Positions 51,169-61,994 of a stretch of DNA of 64,000 bases are shown one piece after another. The position numbers were made by a program, and so were the translations under genes. The notes under the pieces are model-generated. The model was given only the letters and a program-made list of their open reading frames with translations, was not told the origin of the DNA and did no database searches. This stretch comes from Anaerolineaceae bacterium (GTDB taxonomy: Bacteria > Chloroflexota > Anaerolineae > Anaerolineales > Anaerolineaceae). The DNA lies in the NCBI GenBank assembly GCA_020845515.1, contig JADLFQ010000042.1, forward strand, positions 1-64,000. Reading direction: 5' to 3'. Each line of letters begins with the position of its first letter. Position 1 is the stretch's first letter.

Positions 51169-52059
51169 TTGTCTAAAAAAGATTGGATCCAATTTTCTGC
51201 CATTTCTCTCTTATGGGGTTCTCAATACTTGTGGGTTAAAATTGTCCTGCAGGAAACCGGCTCCATTACCATGACCGCAATCCGCCTGCTTGCCGCGACA
51301 GTCGGAATTATCATCTACCACCGCTTCACCCGGCCAAAATATCCATCAAAAATCCCCTGGGGCGCTTTTCTTTTCCTCGGCCTTTTTAACCTCTCGGTTC
51401 CACTCGCACTGGTTGCTTTGAGCGAGGTATATATCACCTCCGGCATGGCCTCCGTCCTTAACAGCACCTCCCCTTTGTTTACAATGATGTTTGGCTGGTT
51501 CTTATTGGACGATGAGCCCTTTTCCCTTGTCCGGCTGGTGGGGTTATCCATCGGTTTCGGCGGCGTCATCCTTCTGCTTTCAGAGAAATTAAACACTGGC
51601 GGCAACGGTTTTTTGCTTGGCGCAGGTGCGATGTTGCTCGCCGCGATCAGCTACGCCATCGCCGCGGTCTTCGCCCGGCGACACACCACCCACCTCCATT
51701 ACAGCGTACAAGCCTTGGGGCAGGTGATGGTGGGCGCGGCCGTGGCTTTGCCTGCAGCGATCATCATTGAAGCGCCATTCACCTTGCCACGCCAGCCCGC
51801 CACCTGGACCGGCATTCTGGTGTTAGGCTTACTGTTGACCACAATAGGCTCAAACCTGTTCTTCTCATTGCTCAATTCGATCGGCCCTACCCGTACCTTG
51901 ATGATCTCCTATCTCTATCCACTCGTTGGCATCGTCCTCGGAATTCTCTTCCTCAATGAAGAGATTTCCTTGCAGCTTCTGACAGGTGGTGCATTGATTA
52001 TCGGCGGCATTATCCTGGCAAACAGCCGCCTGCAATTTCCTCTCCGCGTTCAAAAGTAA
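51169..52059 (+). CDS. EamA/DMT-family transporter
   Basis: Two-repeat multi-TM; ISLLWGSQYLWVKIVLQETGSITMTAIRLLAA; SYLYPLVGIVLGILFLNEEIS. TTG start. Confidence 0.88.
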   Translation: MSKKDWIQFSAISLLWGSQYLWVKIVLQETGSITMTAIRLLAATVGIIIYHRFTRPKYPSKIPWGAFLFLGLFNLSVPLALVALSEVYITSGMASVLNSTSPLFTMMFGWFLLDDEPFSLVRLVGLSIGFGGVILLLSEKLNTGGNGFLLGAGAMLLAAISYAIAAVFARRHTTHLHYSVQALGQVMVGAAVALPAAIIIEAPFTLPRQPATWTGILVLGLLLTTIGSNLFFSLLNSIGPTRTLMISYLYPLVGIVLGILFLNEEISLQLLTGGALIIGGIILANSRLQFPLRVQK

Positions 52060-52061
52060 AC

Positions 52062-52982
52062 ATGAAAGCATCTCCTCCCTTTCGCACCGGATATGCCGCC
52101 GTAGTTGGCAAACCAAATGTGGGTAAATCCACGCTGGTCAACGCCCTGCTTGGGCAAAAAATCGCCGCAGTATCTCCCCGACCACAAACCACCCGCCGGC
52201 GGCAGCTTGGCATTCTCACATTGCCAAATGCACAAATCATCTTTGTGGATACCCCAGGTATCCATGAGCCGGTGCACAAACTCGGCGAGTTTATGAACAG
52301 CGAGACAGCAGCCACGCTCGAAGACGCCGATATAATTGTTTGGGTGGTGGATGTCAGCAGCTCTCCTACCGCAGAAGATGAACTCGCGGCTGGCAAGCTG
52401 ACCGCGATTGAACATCTCCCGCCTGTTATCCTGGCTTTGAACAAAGCAGACCTCACAGGCAAAGAAGCGCTTGTCCAAAACGGGAAGAAATATCAGGCGC
52501 TCGACCCGGGCGTGGGAACAATCTTGCCGCTGAGCGCGGTTTCCGGCTTCAATCAGGAAAAACTGCTTGCCATGTTAATAGAAAGCATGCCCGAAGGCGC
52601 CCCTTTCTTCGATGAAGATCAGGTGACCGACTTTTACGAGCGCGAGATTGCCGCCGACCTGATCCGTGAAGCAGCTCTGCACCACTTGCGCGATGAAATT
52701 CCGCACGCTGTGGCCGTCCGGATAGATGAATTTAAAGAAAGAGACAAGGAAAACGCCTACATCGCCGCCACGCTGATGGTGGACAAAGAGTCCCACAAGG
52801 GAATTATCATTGGCAAAGGCGGTGCAATGCTGAAGAAAATTGGCACAACCGCCCGCCTGGAGATTGAGAGAATGAGCGGGCGCAAAGTTTTTCTGGAATT
52901 ACGCGTAAAGGTCAACAAAAACTGGCGCAACGACGCCAACGCGCTCAAATGGTTGGGCTATAACCAGAACAACGGATTCTAA
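52062..52982 (+). CDS. era: GTPase Era
   Basis: GKPNVGKSTLVNALLGQKIAAVSPRPQTTRRRQLGI; DTPGIHEP; NKADL; C-terminal KH domain IIIGKGGAMLKKIGTTARLEIERM. Confidence 0.96.
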   Translation: MKASPPFRTGYAAVVGKPNVGKSTLVNALLGQKIAAVSPRPQTTRRRQLGILTLPNAQIIFVDTPGIHEPVHKLGEFMNSETAATLEDADIIVWVVDVSSSPTAEDELAAGKLTAIEHLPPVILALNKADLTGKEALVQNGKKYQALDPGVGTILPLSAVSGFNQEKLLAMLIESMPEGAPFFDEDQVTDFYEREIAADLIREAALHHLRDEIPHAVAVRIDEFKERDKENAYIAATLMVDKESHKGIIIGKGGAMLKKIGTTARLEIERMSGRKVFLELRVKVNKNWRNDANALKWLGYNQNNGF

Positions 52983-52997
52983 GTCTAACTACCAGGG

Positions 52998-53957
52998 TTA
53001 CTTATTTCGAAGTGCAGCACCACAAGCCCGGCAATATTGATCTCCTCCGCCGGCGCGCTTCCCACACTGTGAGCAGTACACTTCCCCACTTTCATCTCGT
53101 CCCGAACCTGTGACGACGGCTTCTTTTTGGCGGCGGGTTGGGCGGTTTTTCCTGTTCGGCGGAGTATCCTGTCCGGATTGCCAGTACCAAAACGCACCTC
53201 CAGCGATAAGCAATATGCCCAGCGCTCCCAGAAACCACGGCACCAACCCAGTGATCGTTGTGCGCCCTGCCGTTTGTGGAGTAATCGGCTGGCTGGGCTG
53301 CACCGGTTGAGACTGAAAGCTAAGCAGGTCATCCGGTTTCTCATAAGCTGCTGAGACAATTACCTTATCGCCTGCGGGAATTTCCCCAATAAGCGCATCA
53401 AAATACAATAAACCATCCCCGCCGGGGCGACCTGAACCCATGCCAGACGTTCGGGAATCCTCACCGCTGGCGAACACCTGTTGGATTTGAACGTCCATTG
53501 CCGATGCATTCACTGGTTGCTGCAACTGGATCTTCATCGAGTGCACCAGGTAATCCCCCGGCCAGGTATAGCTAAAAGAGCGCCGCCCCCCCTGAAGCGC
53601 CAGATCCGAATCGTAATACTCGATGCGTACTTCAGGTGATGGCGTTGTAAAGGTGATCCACAGCCAATCGCCGGCAATACGGGTGTCATACGTCATATTC
53701 GTCAAACCGCCGTCTGTGCCGCGCATCGCCACCGCATACGGCTCACCTGCTGCACTCGGGATGCGAAATTGAAAATTGGCCGGCAGCGAGAGTGTCGAAG
53801 AAAACTTCAGGTCGTACATCACCAGCACGTTCGGTTGATCATACTCCGGCCACAAGCTGACCTGCACACTATCCATCTCCACCGGTTGCTGTGCTTGCGC
53901 GGCCGTCGGGAAGAATAGAAAAAAACCAAGCATGAAAATCAAAATCATCTTATTCAT
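52998..53957 (-). CDS. Secreted/membrane protein with C-terminal zinc ribbon
   Basis: N-terminal signal sequence; TM WFLGALGILLIAGGAFWYWQS; CSQCGKRAGGGDQYCRACG. Confidence 0.75.
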   Translation of the reverse strand: MNKMILIFMLGFFLFFPTAAQAQQPVEMDSVQVSLWPEYDQPNVLVMYDLKFSSTLSLPANFQFRIPSAAGEPYAVAMRGTDGGLTNMTYDTRIAGDWLWITFTTPSPEVRIEYYDSDLALQGGRRSFSYTWPGDYLVHSMKIQLQQPVNASAMDVQIQQVFASGEDSRTSGMGSGRPGGDGLLYFDALIGEIPAGDKVIVSAAYEKPDDLLSFQSQPVQPSQPITPQTAGRTTITGLVPWFLGALGILLIAGGAFWYWQSGQDTPPNRKNRPTRRQKEAVVTGSGRDESGEVYCSQCGKRAGGGDQYCRACGAALRNK

Positions 53958-54180
53958 TTTTCGCTGCTTTAGAAGACAAAATTACCCACGTAGCCAGGGG
54001 CGTACATCGCTTATATTACCATAAATAAGTTCTGGATAGCTTGTATTGTTTTTGAACTTAATCAGTTGGCAAAATTAAAAAATTAAGGATTAGACTACCC
54101 TTCCCTCACTCATTTCTCTTCTCACTTCAAATCCCGATTTTCTAAAATATTAGATATTTATCAGAACTGTATCACACAGC

Positions 54181-54209
54181 TTGACGGCTTATTCCTGACA
54201 TGTTATCAT
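54181..54209 (+). promoter_or_regulatory. Putative sigma70-type promoter for hrcA operon
   Basis: TTGACG (54181-54186), 17-nt spacer, TATCAT (54204-54209). Confidence 0.65.
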
Positions 54210-54222
54210 AATTCACAATGTT

Positions 54223-54249
54223 TTAGCACTCAAACAAAGAGAGTGCTAA
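54223..54249. promoter_or_regulatory. CIRCE operator (HrcA binding site)
   Basis: Perfect TTAGCACTC-N9-GAGTGCTAA. Confidence 0.97.
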
Positions 54250-54263
54250 AACGAAGTAGAGAA

Positions 54264-55298
54264 ATGAGTGAACTGACCGACCGCCAAAAATTCATCTTGA
54301 CCTTGGTTGTGCACGAGCACATCCGTTCTGCCGCGCCGGTTGGTTCAGATCTCCTGGTCAAAAATTACCAACTGGATATCAGCTCCGCTACCGTGCGCAA
54401 TGAAATGTCCGCCCTGACAGAACTGGGCTATTTGCGCCAACCGCACACTTCGGCCGGACGTGTACCCACCGAGGAGGGTTACCGCTATTTCGTCAGCCAT
54501 CTGATGCGGGATACCGAGCTTCCGGAGACCACCCGGCGGATGATCAGTCACCAGTTCCATCAAACCCGTAACGACGCCGATGAGTGGATGCGCCTGGCTG
54601 CATCCGTCTTGGCGCGCCAGTCAAGCGTCGCCTCGCTGGTAACCGCCCCGCATCCGGACAAAGCTCGGCTTAAACATCTGGAATTGATCTCTACACGCGG
54701 GCGGCAGGCTCTGATGATCACCGTGACCATTGGTGGGGAGATTCACCAACGTATTGTCACGGTCAACGACCCCGTGACACAGGAGATGCTTACCATCACC
54801 TCCCAGCGCCTCACCGGCCTCTTCAGCGGCAAGGGTGCAGATGAAATACAGGCCTGGCAGGCACAGCTTCAGGGTTTGGACGCGGAAATCGCCGCCTGGC
54901 TGGTAGACGAAATGATCGAAGCCGATGCGCTTGGCTCCGGAGATATTTACCTTGATGGACTGAAAAATGTGCTGGCTGAGCCGGAGTTTTCCGGCTCGGA
55001 AGAAGCCCGCCGCGCTTTGCGTCTGCTGGAAGAACGTCCCTTGCTTTACGACCTGCTTTCCAACACCAAGGTTAGCAATGGGATTGGCGGTGTGCAAGTC
55101 TTGATCGGCGGTGAAGGCGCCTGGGATGAATTCCGGCAGTGGTCAATGGTCTTGGCGCCTTATGGTCAACCCGGGTTGGCAACTGGAACCTTGGGCGTAA
55201 TGGGCCCAATACGCATGCCCTACGGGCGGGCAATTTCAGCCGTGCGCTTTTTGGCCGGCATCCTCAGCGAGATGGTTACTGAATCGTTGGAAGAATAA
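54264..55298 (+). CDS. hrcA: Heat-inducible transcription repressor HrcA
   Basis: LTDRQKFILTLVVHEHIRSAAPVGSDLLVKNYQLDISSATVRNEMSALTELGYLRQPHTSAGRVPTEEGYRYFV; ATG 24 nt upstream-start alternative lies inside CIRCE. Confidence 0.96.
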   Translation: MSELTDRQKFILTLVVHEHIRSAAPVGSDLLVKNYQLDISSATVRNEMSALTELGYLRQPHTSAGRVPTEEGYRYFVSHLMRDTELPETTRRMISHQFHQTRNDADEWMRLAASVLARQSSVASLVTAPHPDKARLKHLELISTRGRQALMITVTIGGEIHQRIVTVNDPVTQEMLTITSQRLTGLFSGKGADEIQAWQAQLQGLDAEIAAWLVDEMIEADALGSGDIYLDGLKNVLAEPEFSGSEEARRALRLLEERPLLYDLLSNTKVSNGIGGVQVLIGGEGAWDEFRQWSMVLAPYGQPGLATGTLGVMGPIRMPYGRAISAVRFLAGILSEMVTESLEE

Positions 55299-55320
55299 GC
55301 TATTTGGAGAGTACGAAGAT

Positions 55321-55905
55321 ATGGAAAAAGGCAGAAAACGAGCAGAACAGAAAGGGCAACCCTTGCAAGCGGAAAGCGCCGAAATCACTGCCGAAGGCAA
55401 ACAGGCCACTGGATCGGAATTAGAATCCGCCTGCCGCGAGGAACTGGGACAAATGCAAAAAGAATTAGAGCAAGCACAGCAGCAGTCGAGTGAATATTTT
55501 GAAGGCTGGCAGCGAGAACGGGCGGATTTCTCAAATTACAAGAAGCGTGTTGAGCGCGATCGGGTCGCGCTTTCTCACACGATCAGCGCAAATATTATCA
55601 AGAAATATCTTGTCATCCTGGATGACATGGAGCGGGCATTGAAACACCGCCCCCCCAACAATGAAGACGCACTGTGGGTGGAAGGGGTCGAACTAATTTA
55701 TAAAAAACTACAAAATATTCTCGAACAAGAAGGCGTCGAACGTATTCCCGCGGAAACAGAGGAATTTGACCCCAACCGGCATGAAGCTATTTCATATGAA
55801 GAAAGTCCCGATCACGAAAGCAATCAAGTTATCGAGGTCATGGAGCAAGGATACATGCACGGCGACCGGGTGCTTCGCCCGGCGCGCGTGCGAGTCGCAC
55901 GTTAG
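55321..55905 (+). CDS. grpE: Nucleotide exchange factor GrpE
   Basis: Coiled coil then YFEGWQRERADFSNYKKRVERDR...ILDDMERALKH...YMHGDRVLRPARVRVAR. Confidence 0.95.
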   Translation: MEKGRKRAEQKGQPLQAESAEITAEGKQATGSELESACREELGQMQKELEQAQQQSSEYFEGWQRERADFSNYKKRVERDRVALSHTISANIIKKYLVILDDMERALKHRPPNNEDALWVEGVELIYKKLQNILEQEGVERIPAETEEFDPNRHEAISYEESPDHESNQVIEVMEQGYMHGDRVLRPARVRVAR

Positions 55906-55917
55906 GAGAGGATTTAA

Positions 55918-57825
55918 ATGGGAAAAATCATAGGCATTGATCTTGGTACCACCAACTCTGTCGTGGCGGTGATGATGGGCGGCGAACCCGTTGTCATCCC
56001 TACCGCCGAAGGCGAACGGCTCTTACCCTCCGTTGTCGCCGTCAACAAAAACAAGGAAAGGCTGGTCGGCCGAACGGCTCGCAACCAGGCAATCACCAAT
56101 CCGGAGAATACAGTCTTCTCAATTAAGCGGTTCATGGGTCGAAAATATGATGACCCCGAGGTGTCCCACGCGCTGCCGCACATCCCCTACAGGGTCACCA
56201 AGTCTCAAAATGGCGATATCCGCGTAGTTCTGGATGAGAAGGAATATTCCGCCCCGGAAATTTCGGCCATGATTCTTTCAAAGCTCAAAGCGGATGCAGA
56301 GGCTTACCTGGGTGAGACGGTAACACAGGCGGTCATCACCGTCCCCGCTTACTTTAACGATGCACAGCGTAACGCCACCAAAGACGCAGGTAAAATCGCC
56401 GGCTTGGAAGTGCTGCGTATCATCAACGAACCTACAGCCTCCTCACTGGCTTATGGGCTGGACAAAAAGAAAAATGAGGTAATCGCTGTCTATGACTTGG
56501 GCGGCGGCACCTTTGATATTTCCATTTTAGACGTCGGTGACGGCGTCTTTCAGGTACGCTCCACCGCCGGCGACACCTACCTGGGTGGCGACGACTTCGA
56601 CCAGCGCATAATGGACTGGCTGGTGGATGAATTTAAGAAAGCCAATGGCATTGATTTGCGCAATGACCGCCAGGCGCTCCAGCGCTTGAAAGAAGCCGCC
56701 GAAAAGGCAAAGATTGAGCTTTCCAGTGTGCTGCAGACGGAAATCAACCTGCCTTATATCACCGCCGATGCGAGCGGCCCCAAACATCTGGTGATCACTC
56801 TGTCGCGCGCCAAGGTGGAGCAATTAACCAGTGATCTGGTAGAACGCACGCTTGAACCTGTCAAACGTGCCCTTGCTGATGCCAATCTCAAAACCGGCGA
56901 CATCAACGAAGTCGTTTTGGTCGGTGGAATGATACGTATGCCAGCCGTACAGGAAGCTGTGCGCAAATTATTCGGCAAGGAACCTCATAAGGGCGTCAAC
57001 CCGGATGAAGTTGTCGCCGTCGGCGCCGCCATTCAGGCTGGCGTGCTGGGCGGCGAAGTCAAAGACATTCTCCTGCTCGACGTTACCCCGCTGACGCTTT
57101 CTGTAGAAACGATGGGAGGCGTGGCCACACCGTTGATCGAGCGCAATACTACCGTACCAACACGCAAGAGCCAGATCTTCTCAACAGCCGCTGACAGTCA
57201 GACTCAAGTGGAAATCAACGTTCTACAAGGAGAGCGCCCGATGGCTTCCGACAATAAGTCACTGGGCAAGTTCACCCTGGATGGCATTCCCCCCGCCCCG
57301 CGCGGTGTGCCGCAAATTGACGTTACCTTTGATATTGATGCCAATGGCATTCTGAAGGTTACCGCACAGGATAAAGCCAGTGGGCGCAGCCAACACATCA
57401 CCATCACCGCTTCCTCCGGCTTAAGCGAAACCGAGGTCGAGCGTATGCGTAAGGAAGCCGAATTGCATGCCGATGAAGACCTCAAGCGCAAAGAACTAAT
57501 CGAAGCCCGCAACCATGCCGACAACACGATCTACAGCAGTGAGAAACTGATGAAAGATTACGGTGACAAGGTCGCTGCAGAGATGAAGACAAATATCGAG
57601 GAAAAAGCCAGCCAGTTAAAAGAACTGCTCAAAAGCGATGACCACGATGCAATTGTCCGGGCGACGGAAGAGCTTGGCCAGTTGATTCAGCAGGTCGGTG
57701 GCAGTATGTACCAGCAGCCTGGTGCCGAACACAGCAGCGAGGGTACTCCCCCACCCGACATGGGCGGTGAAGGCGGCTCTTCGGGCGGCGACGACGTAGT
57801 TGATGGAGAATTCAGGAACGCCTGA
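55918..57825 (+). CDS. dnaK: Molecular chaperone DnaK (copy 2, in hrcA operon)
   Basis: [41 protein letters not shown]; full length 635 aa. Confidence 0.96.
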   Translation: MGKIIGIDLGTTNSVVAVMMGGEPVVIPTAEGERLLPSVVAVNKNKERLVGRTARNQAITNPENTVFSIKRFMGRKYDDPEVSHALPHIPYRVTKSQNGDIRVVLDEKEYSAPEISAMILSKLKADAEAYLGETVTQAVITVPAYFNDAQRNATKDAGKIAGLEVLRIINEPTASSLAYGLDKKKNEVIAVYDLGGGTFDISILDVGDGVFQVRSTAGDTYLGGDDFDQRIMDWLVDEFKKANGIDLRNDRQALQRLKEAAEKAKIELSSVLQTEINLPYITADASGPKHLVITLSRAKVEQLTSDLVERTLEPVKRALADANLKTGDINEVVLVGGMIRMPAVQEAVRKLFGKEPHKGVNPDEVVAVGAAIQAGVLGGEVKDILLLDVTPLTLSVETMGGVATPLIERNTTVPTRKSQIFSTAADSQTQVEINVLQGERPMASDNKSLGKFTLDGIPPAPRGVPQIDVTFDIDANGILKVTAQDKASGRSQHITITASSGLSETEVERMRKEAELHADEDLKRKELIEARNHADNTIYSSEKLMKDYGDKVAAEMKTNIEEKASQLKELLKSDDHDAIVRATEELGQLIQQVGGSMYQQPGAEHSSEGTPPPDMGGEGGSSGGDDVVDGEFRNA

Positions 57826-57846
57826 TTGGTAATCGTAACGATACAA

Positions 57847-57882
57847 GGAGACTTCCACACCACTTCAGGGGCGGAAGTCTCC
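57847..57882 (+). promoter_or_regulatory. Intercistronic hairpin between dnaK and dnaJ
   Basis: GGAGACTTCC (57847-57856) and GGAAGTCTCC (57873-57882), perfect 10-bp stem without a strong T-tract. Confidence 0.6.
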
Positions 57883-57946
57883 CTCTCATGTTTACGGGTA
57901 TAGAATATAAAGCGAACTCGTTTAGAGGGGCAGGAAAAAAGGTTGC

Positions 57947-59059
57947 ATGGTTACACAACGTGATTATTATGAAGTTCTGGGGATAGGGCGCAACGCCTCA
58001 CCGGAGGACCTAAAAGGGGCTTTCCGAAATCTGGCGCGCCAGTACCACCCCGATGTTAATAAAGAACATAATGCCGAGGAACGCTTCAAGGAAATTAACG
58101 AAGCGTACGCCGTCCTATCTGACCCCGATAAACGTGCCGCTTATGACCGTTTCGGCCATGCTGGTGTAAACGGCATGGGTGGTATGCCGGATTTCACCAC
58201 AGTCAATGTTTCCGATATCTTCGAAGAAGTCTTTGGCTTTGGCACAAACCGCAGACAGCGTAAAGGTCCCCGTCGGGGCGCCGACCTGGCATATACAATT
58301 GATCTGACATTTGAAGAGGCCATCTTTGGTGTTGAGAAAGAGGTGGAAATCACACGGGATGAAACTTGCACCACCTGCAGTGGCAGCGGCGCGGAACCCG
58401 GCACCAGCCCCATCCGTTGTGCGAATTGCGGCGGGCATGGTGAAGTACAAACAATGCGGCAAACTTTTTTGGGCTCCATGGTACAGGTAACCACCTGTCC
58501 AACCTGTAACGGCAAGGGCGAGGTAATCAACACCCCCTGCAAAGTTTGCCGGGGGCGCGGTATCGAACGAAAGACAATCAAAAAAGTAGTCCAGGTGCCC
58601 GCAGGTGTTGATGGCGATATTCAAATTCGTCTGGCAGGTGAAGGGCAGCCCGGTGTAAACGGCGGGCCTAACGGCAACCTGTTCTTCAAGGTAAACGTCC
58701 GGCCTCACAAGTTCTTCCGCCGCCGCGACAACAACATCTTGATTGATTTGAGCGTCAATATTGCCCAGGCCGCGCTGGGTGCTGAGGTGGAAATTCCTAC
58801 CATGGACGGTCCCGCGAAACTCAAAATCCCTGCAGGCGTACAACCCGGTAAGGTGCTCACCATGAAAGGCAAAGGCGTTCCTTATCTGCGCGGCAATGGA
58901 CGCGGCGACCAGCTTGTCATCCTCAATATCGAGGTTCCCACCCGTCTGACAAGCGAGCAGCGCGACCTCTTTGAAAAACTCGCGCAGACCCTCGGGAGCG
59001 AGGTTTTACCCCAAGAAAAAGGCTTTATGGATCTCTTGAGGGATGTCTTCGGTGGATAG
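57947..59059 (+). CDS. dnaJ: Molecular chaperone DnaJ
   Basis: J domain with HPD (ARQYHPDVNKEHNAEERFKEINEAYAVLSD), four CxxCxGxG-type zinc motifs. Confidence 0.96.
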   Translation: MVTQRDYYEVLGIGRNASPEDLKGAFRNLARQYHPDVNKEHNAEERFKEINEAYAVLSDPDKRAAYDRFGHAGVNGMGGMPDFTTVNVSDIFEEVFGFGTNRRQRKGPRRGADLAYTIDLTFEEAIFGVEKEVEITRDETCTTCSGSGAEPGTSPIRCANCGGHGEVQTMRQTFLGSMVQVTTCPTCNGKGEVINTPCKVCRGRGIERKTIKKVVQVPAGVDGDIQIRLAGEGQPGVNGGPNGNLFFKVNVRPHKFFRRRDNNILIDLSVNIAQAALGAEVEIPTMDGPAKLKIPAGVQPGKVLTMKGKGVPYLRGNGRGDQLVILNIEVPTRLTSEQRDLFEKLAQTLGSEVLPQEKGFMDLLRDVFGG

Positions 59060-59969
59060 CCCCGCGCGCTGGCTGGAAGTTTCCATGACGGTAAGCGGCG
59101 AACTGGCTGAAGCGGTCGCTGAAGTATTGGGACGGTTTGCCAATAACGGTGTGGTTATTGAGAGTGGTGTAGTCTATAAAGATGCTTCCGATGAAGGCAC
59201 ACCGGTGGATCCCGTGCGCATTTTTGGCTATTTGATTGCGGACGAAAAACTGGAAGAGACCCGCCAACGGCTCGCAGAAGCCCTGTGGCATTTAGGACAA
59301 ATTCAAGCACTGCCCGAAGTGCAATATCGCGCCATTGCAGATGAAGATTGGATGGCAGCATGGAAAAAACACTACCGGCCCATCCCCATTGGACAGCGGC
59401 TGCTCATCTTGCCCGCCTGGATCAAAAAAGAGCAAACCGGACGTATTGCCGTGCGCATTGACCCCAGCATGGCCTTCGGTACCGGTACTCATCCCACCAC
59501 GCAGTTATGTCTTGAGGTGGTCGAAGAATACACCCGACCCGGCATGGACGTCTTGGATGTGGGCTGCGGGTCAGGCATCCTCGCTATTGCGGCTCTGAAG
59601 CTCGGTGCACACCACGCCCTGGCGGTGGATACAGACCGTGCCGCAATCCGCGCCACACGCGAAAACGCTGTTGCAAATGGCGTAGAGGAAAAGATCAAGG
59701 TTGGTGTCGGCTCTGTAAGCGAGGTTCGGAACGGCGATTTCTCCCTGCGGCAGGCGCCCCTGGTGCTCGCCAACATCCTCGCTCCTGTAATTATTCGTCT
59801 CTTTGATTCTGGGTTGGCCGCCCTGGTCGAACCTGGTGGCTTGTTGGCACTCTCCGGCATTTTAGCTGAACAATCCCAGGAAGTGGAAGCAGCCGCCTCG
59901 CGTCAAGGTTTATCGTTTATAGAGCGCAAACAAAGCGGCGATTGGATTGCGTTGGTTTTTCGAAGGTAA
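59043..59969 (+). CDS. prmA: Ribosomal protein L11 methyltransferase
   Basis: IDPSMAFGTGTHPTTQLCLEVVEEY, VLDVGCGSGILAIAALKLGA. Confidence 0.93.
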   Translation: MSSVDSPARWLEVSMTVSGELAEAVAEVLGRFANNGVVIESGVVYKDASDEGTPVDPVRIFGYLIADEKLEETRQRLAEALWHLGQIQALPEVQYRAIADEDWMAAWKKHYRPIPIGQRLLILPAWIKKEQTGRIAVRIDPSMAFGTGTHPTTQLCLEVVEEYTRPGMDVLDVGCGSGILAIAALKLGAHHALAVDTDRAAIRATRENAVANGVEEKIKVGVGSVSEVRNGDFSLRQAPLVLANILAPVIIRLFDSGLAALVEPGGLLALSGILAEQSQEVEAAASRQGLSFIERKQSGDWIALVFRR

Positions 59970-59974
59970 ACGGG

Positions 59975-61318
59975 CTACCAAACCCGTTCCAAGTCCGGGT
60001 TGTTGCTGGCTTTGCGTCCAACTTTTGCCATATTAACCCACTGTCCATCCACTTTAATGCGCACCACGTCCGCGGTGTAATCCGTGACAGTCGAACCATG
60101 GTTGTCAAACAACGATGAACCTACTGCGTAAATATCCACCGGAACATGCAGTTTCTCAAACTTTTGAATCTTCTCCGGGTTAAACCCGCCGGAGACAACA
60201 ATTTTAACATCCTGACAGTACTGCCGGGCGCGCTCCCGCCAGGCTGGCGGCAGATCCCAACTTTCCCATGCAGCATTTAACGCTTGCCGCACCAAAAATA
60301 CCAGGCGCGGGTTGACTCCTAAATCTAAAGCCGGGTCCCCTAAAGGTGGAACCGAAACATCCCGCAGCGAACCGCTCGTATCCAAGCGTACGCCATACAG
60401 ACGGTAGCGCTCTGCTTCTTCCAGGTTGCCGGAATCCACTAATTCACGGTAACGCTGAAACATCGAGCGGCAAACCAGCAAGGAGTCGTTGACAGAATCA
60501 TTATTGAAATCCACAAGCGCAATGCGAGGCACCTGTACCGGCAACACCTGAGCAAAAGCGCGCATCGCCTCGCAAGTATCTCCTAAAAAAGCGGCAATGG
60601 CCGCATGTGCCACCGTGCCTCCGCCTGCGCCTCCCCACCAGTCGCCCTGGGCATCGGTGGAAACAAAAGGCCCCAACGTACCGGCAAAGTCCACATTAAA
60701 TCGTTGCACGGCAATATTGTAAGCATACCCATCAGCAGCTTGCACCTCGTGCAAGTCAAAGCGCGCCGGGAAGAAGAGCATCGGTTTGCCGCGCGCCGCC
60801 TGCAGCGCCTGGTAGACATTGGTTGCCACCCGGCTGGCGCGGGTCAGGATTCCGAGTGTGGGGGTTTCGAGCAGGGCAAAGTCACGATAGCGTCCGTGTA
60901 CCCGCAAGACGGGTTGTACAGCGAGTGGGTCGCCATTGCTTTTCACCACACTACCGTCATGTACTGCCCAAACCCGCAAATGGTCTGCTGTATTGACAAA
61001 GCTCTCACCATCCCAATACCCGGTGCACTGCCGCAGCATGCTCAATGCTTTGTCTACGCCCACCACAATCGTTGTGTCGGGGCGGCGCGTAAACCATTGC
61101 ATCTCTACTTCCAAATCACCACACTCAATCCCCTCCGGCGAGATACCTTCGGGCAGATGGTTGTGCACACCCTGGTAACGGTACCCACCCGCGGCCAGTA
61201 CTTGCAGCATCAGGGCAATATTGGTGAAGTATTTGTCGGTGTACCAGCCTTTGCGCATACGCTCAAAATCAAGCTTAAAAGTTTCATCCGGCAACCGCTG
61301 TCCGTCAAAAATACTCAT
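59975..61318 (-). CDS. pncB: Nicotinate phosphoribosyltransferase-like protein
   Basis: KGWYTDKYFTNIALMLQVLAAGG; IVVSGGFNPEKIQKFEKLHVPVDIYAVGSSLF. Confidence 0.88.
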   Translation of the reverse strand: MSIFDGQRLPDETFKLDFERMRKGWYTDKYFTNIALMLQVLAAGGYRYQGVHNHLPEGISPEGIECGDLEVEMQWFTRRPDTTIVVGVDKALSMLRQCTGYWDGESFVNTADHLRVWAVHDGSVVKSNGDPLAVQPVLRVHGRYRDFALLETPTLGILTRASRVATNVYQALQAARGKPMLFFPARFDLHEVQAADGYAYNIAVQRFNVDFAGTLGPFVSTDAQGDWWGGAGGGTVAHAAIAAFLGDTCEAMRAFAQVLPVQVPRIALVDFNNDSVNDSLLVCRSMFQRYRELVDSGNLEEAERYRLYGVRLDTSGSLRDVSVPPLGDPALDLGVNPRLVFLVRQALNAAWESWDLPPAWRERARQYCQDVKIVVSGGFNPEKIQKFEKLHVPVDIYAVGSSLFDNHGSTVTDYTADVVRIKVDGQWVNMAKVGRKASNNPDLERVW

Positions 61319-61393
61319 GTGCGTCTCGCTCCCCGATTATATTGTGTCAATTATACACGAATTATACTCCGCCAATATAAAAAGTCAAGCGGT

Positions 61394-61669
61394 TTAGCGC
61401 CGCCGATTTTCCAACTCCGTTAGGATATCCGCGGGAGTTAAACCGCGTACCGCCAACAGCACCAGGATATGGTAGGTTAAATCTGCGAGTTCAGAGACCA
61501 GGCGCTGGTCACCCTGCCGGCCTGCCGCCAGTACAACTTCAATTGCCTCTTCACCGACCTTCTTGATGACCTCATCCTCGCCTTCAGCAGCCAGCCGCGC
61601 AGTATAGGATTCTTCCGGAGAAGCATGCAAACGCTCCTGAATGGTTGCAAACAATTCTTCAATTTCCAT
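61394..61669 (-). CDS. hisE: Phosphoribosyl-ATP pyrophosphatase
   Basis: [48 protein letters not shown]. Confidence 0.93.
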   Translation of the reverse strand: MEIEELFATIQERLHASPEESYTARLAAEGEDEVIKKVGEEAIEVVLAAGRQGDQRLVSELADLTYHILVLLAVRGLTPADILTELENRRR

Positions 61670-61994
61670 CGCTGTCCTCCTGTGGCGCCGGATCAAAACA
61701 TGTGCGCGCGCCGGTATGACAAGCCGGTCCCGCCGGTTGCACGGCAATTAACAAGGTGTCTCGATCGCAATCGAGTCGCGCTTTCTTCAGAAACAAAAAA
61801 TTCCCGGAAGTCTCTCCCTTGAGCCACAAGCGCTTGCGAGAACGAGACCAGAAATGCACGCGCCCTGTTTCAAAGGTGAGCCGCAGCGCTTCAGGGTTCA
61901 TCCAGGCAAGCATCAACACCGCTCCATCCTCCACATCCTGAATTATCGCCGGAACCAACCCATTTTGATCATAGCATACTTCATCCAATTTCAT
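61659..61994 (-). CDS. hisI: Phosphoribosyl-AMP cyclohydrolase
   Basis: [53 protein letters not shown]. Confidence 0.94.
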   Translation of the reverse strand: MKLDEVCYDQNGLVPAIIQDVEDGAVLMLAWMNPEALRLTFETGRVHFWSRSRKRLWLKGETSGNFLFLKKARLDCDRDTLLIAVQPAGPACHTGARTCFDPAPQEDSDGN

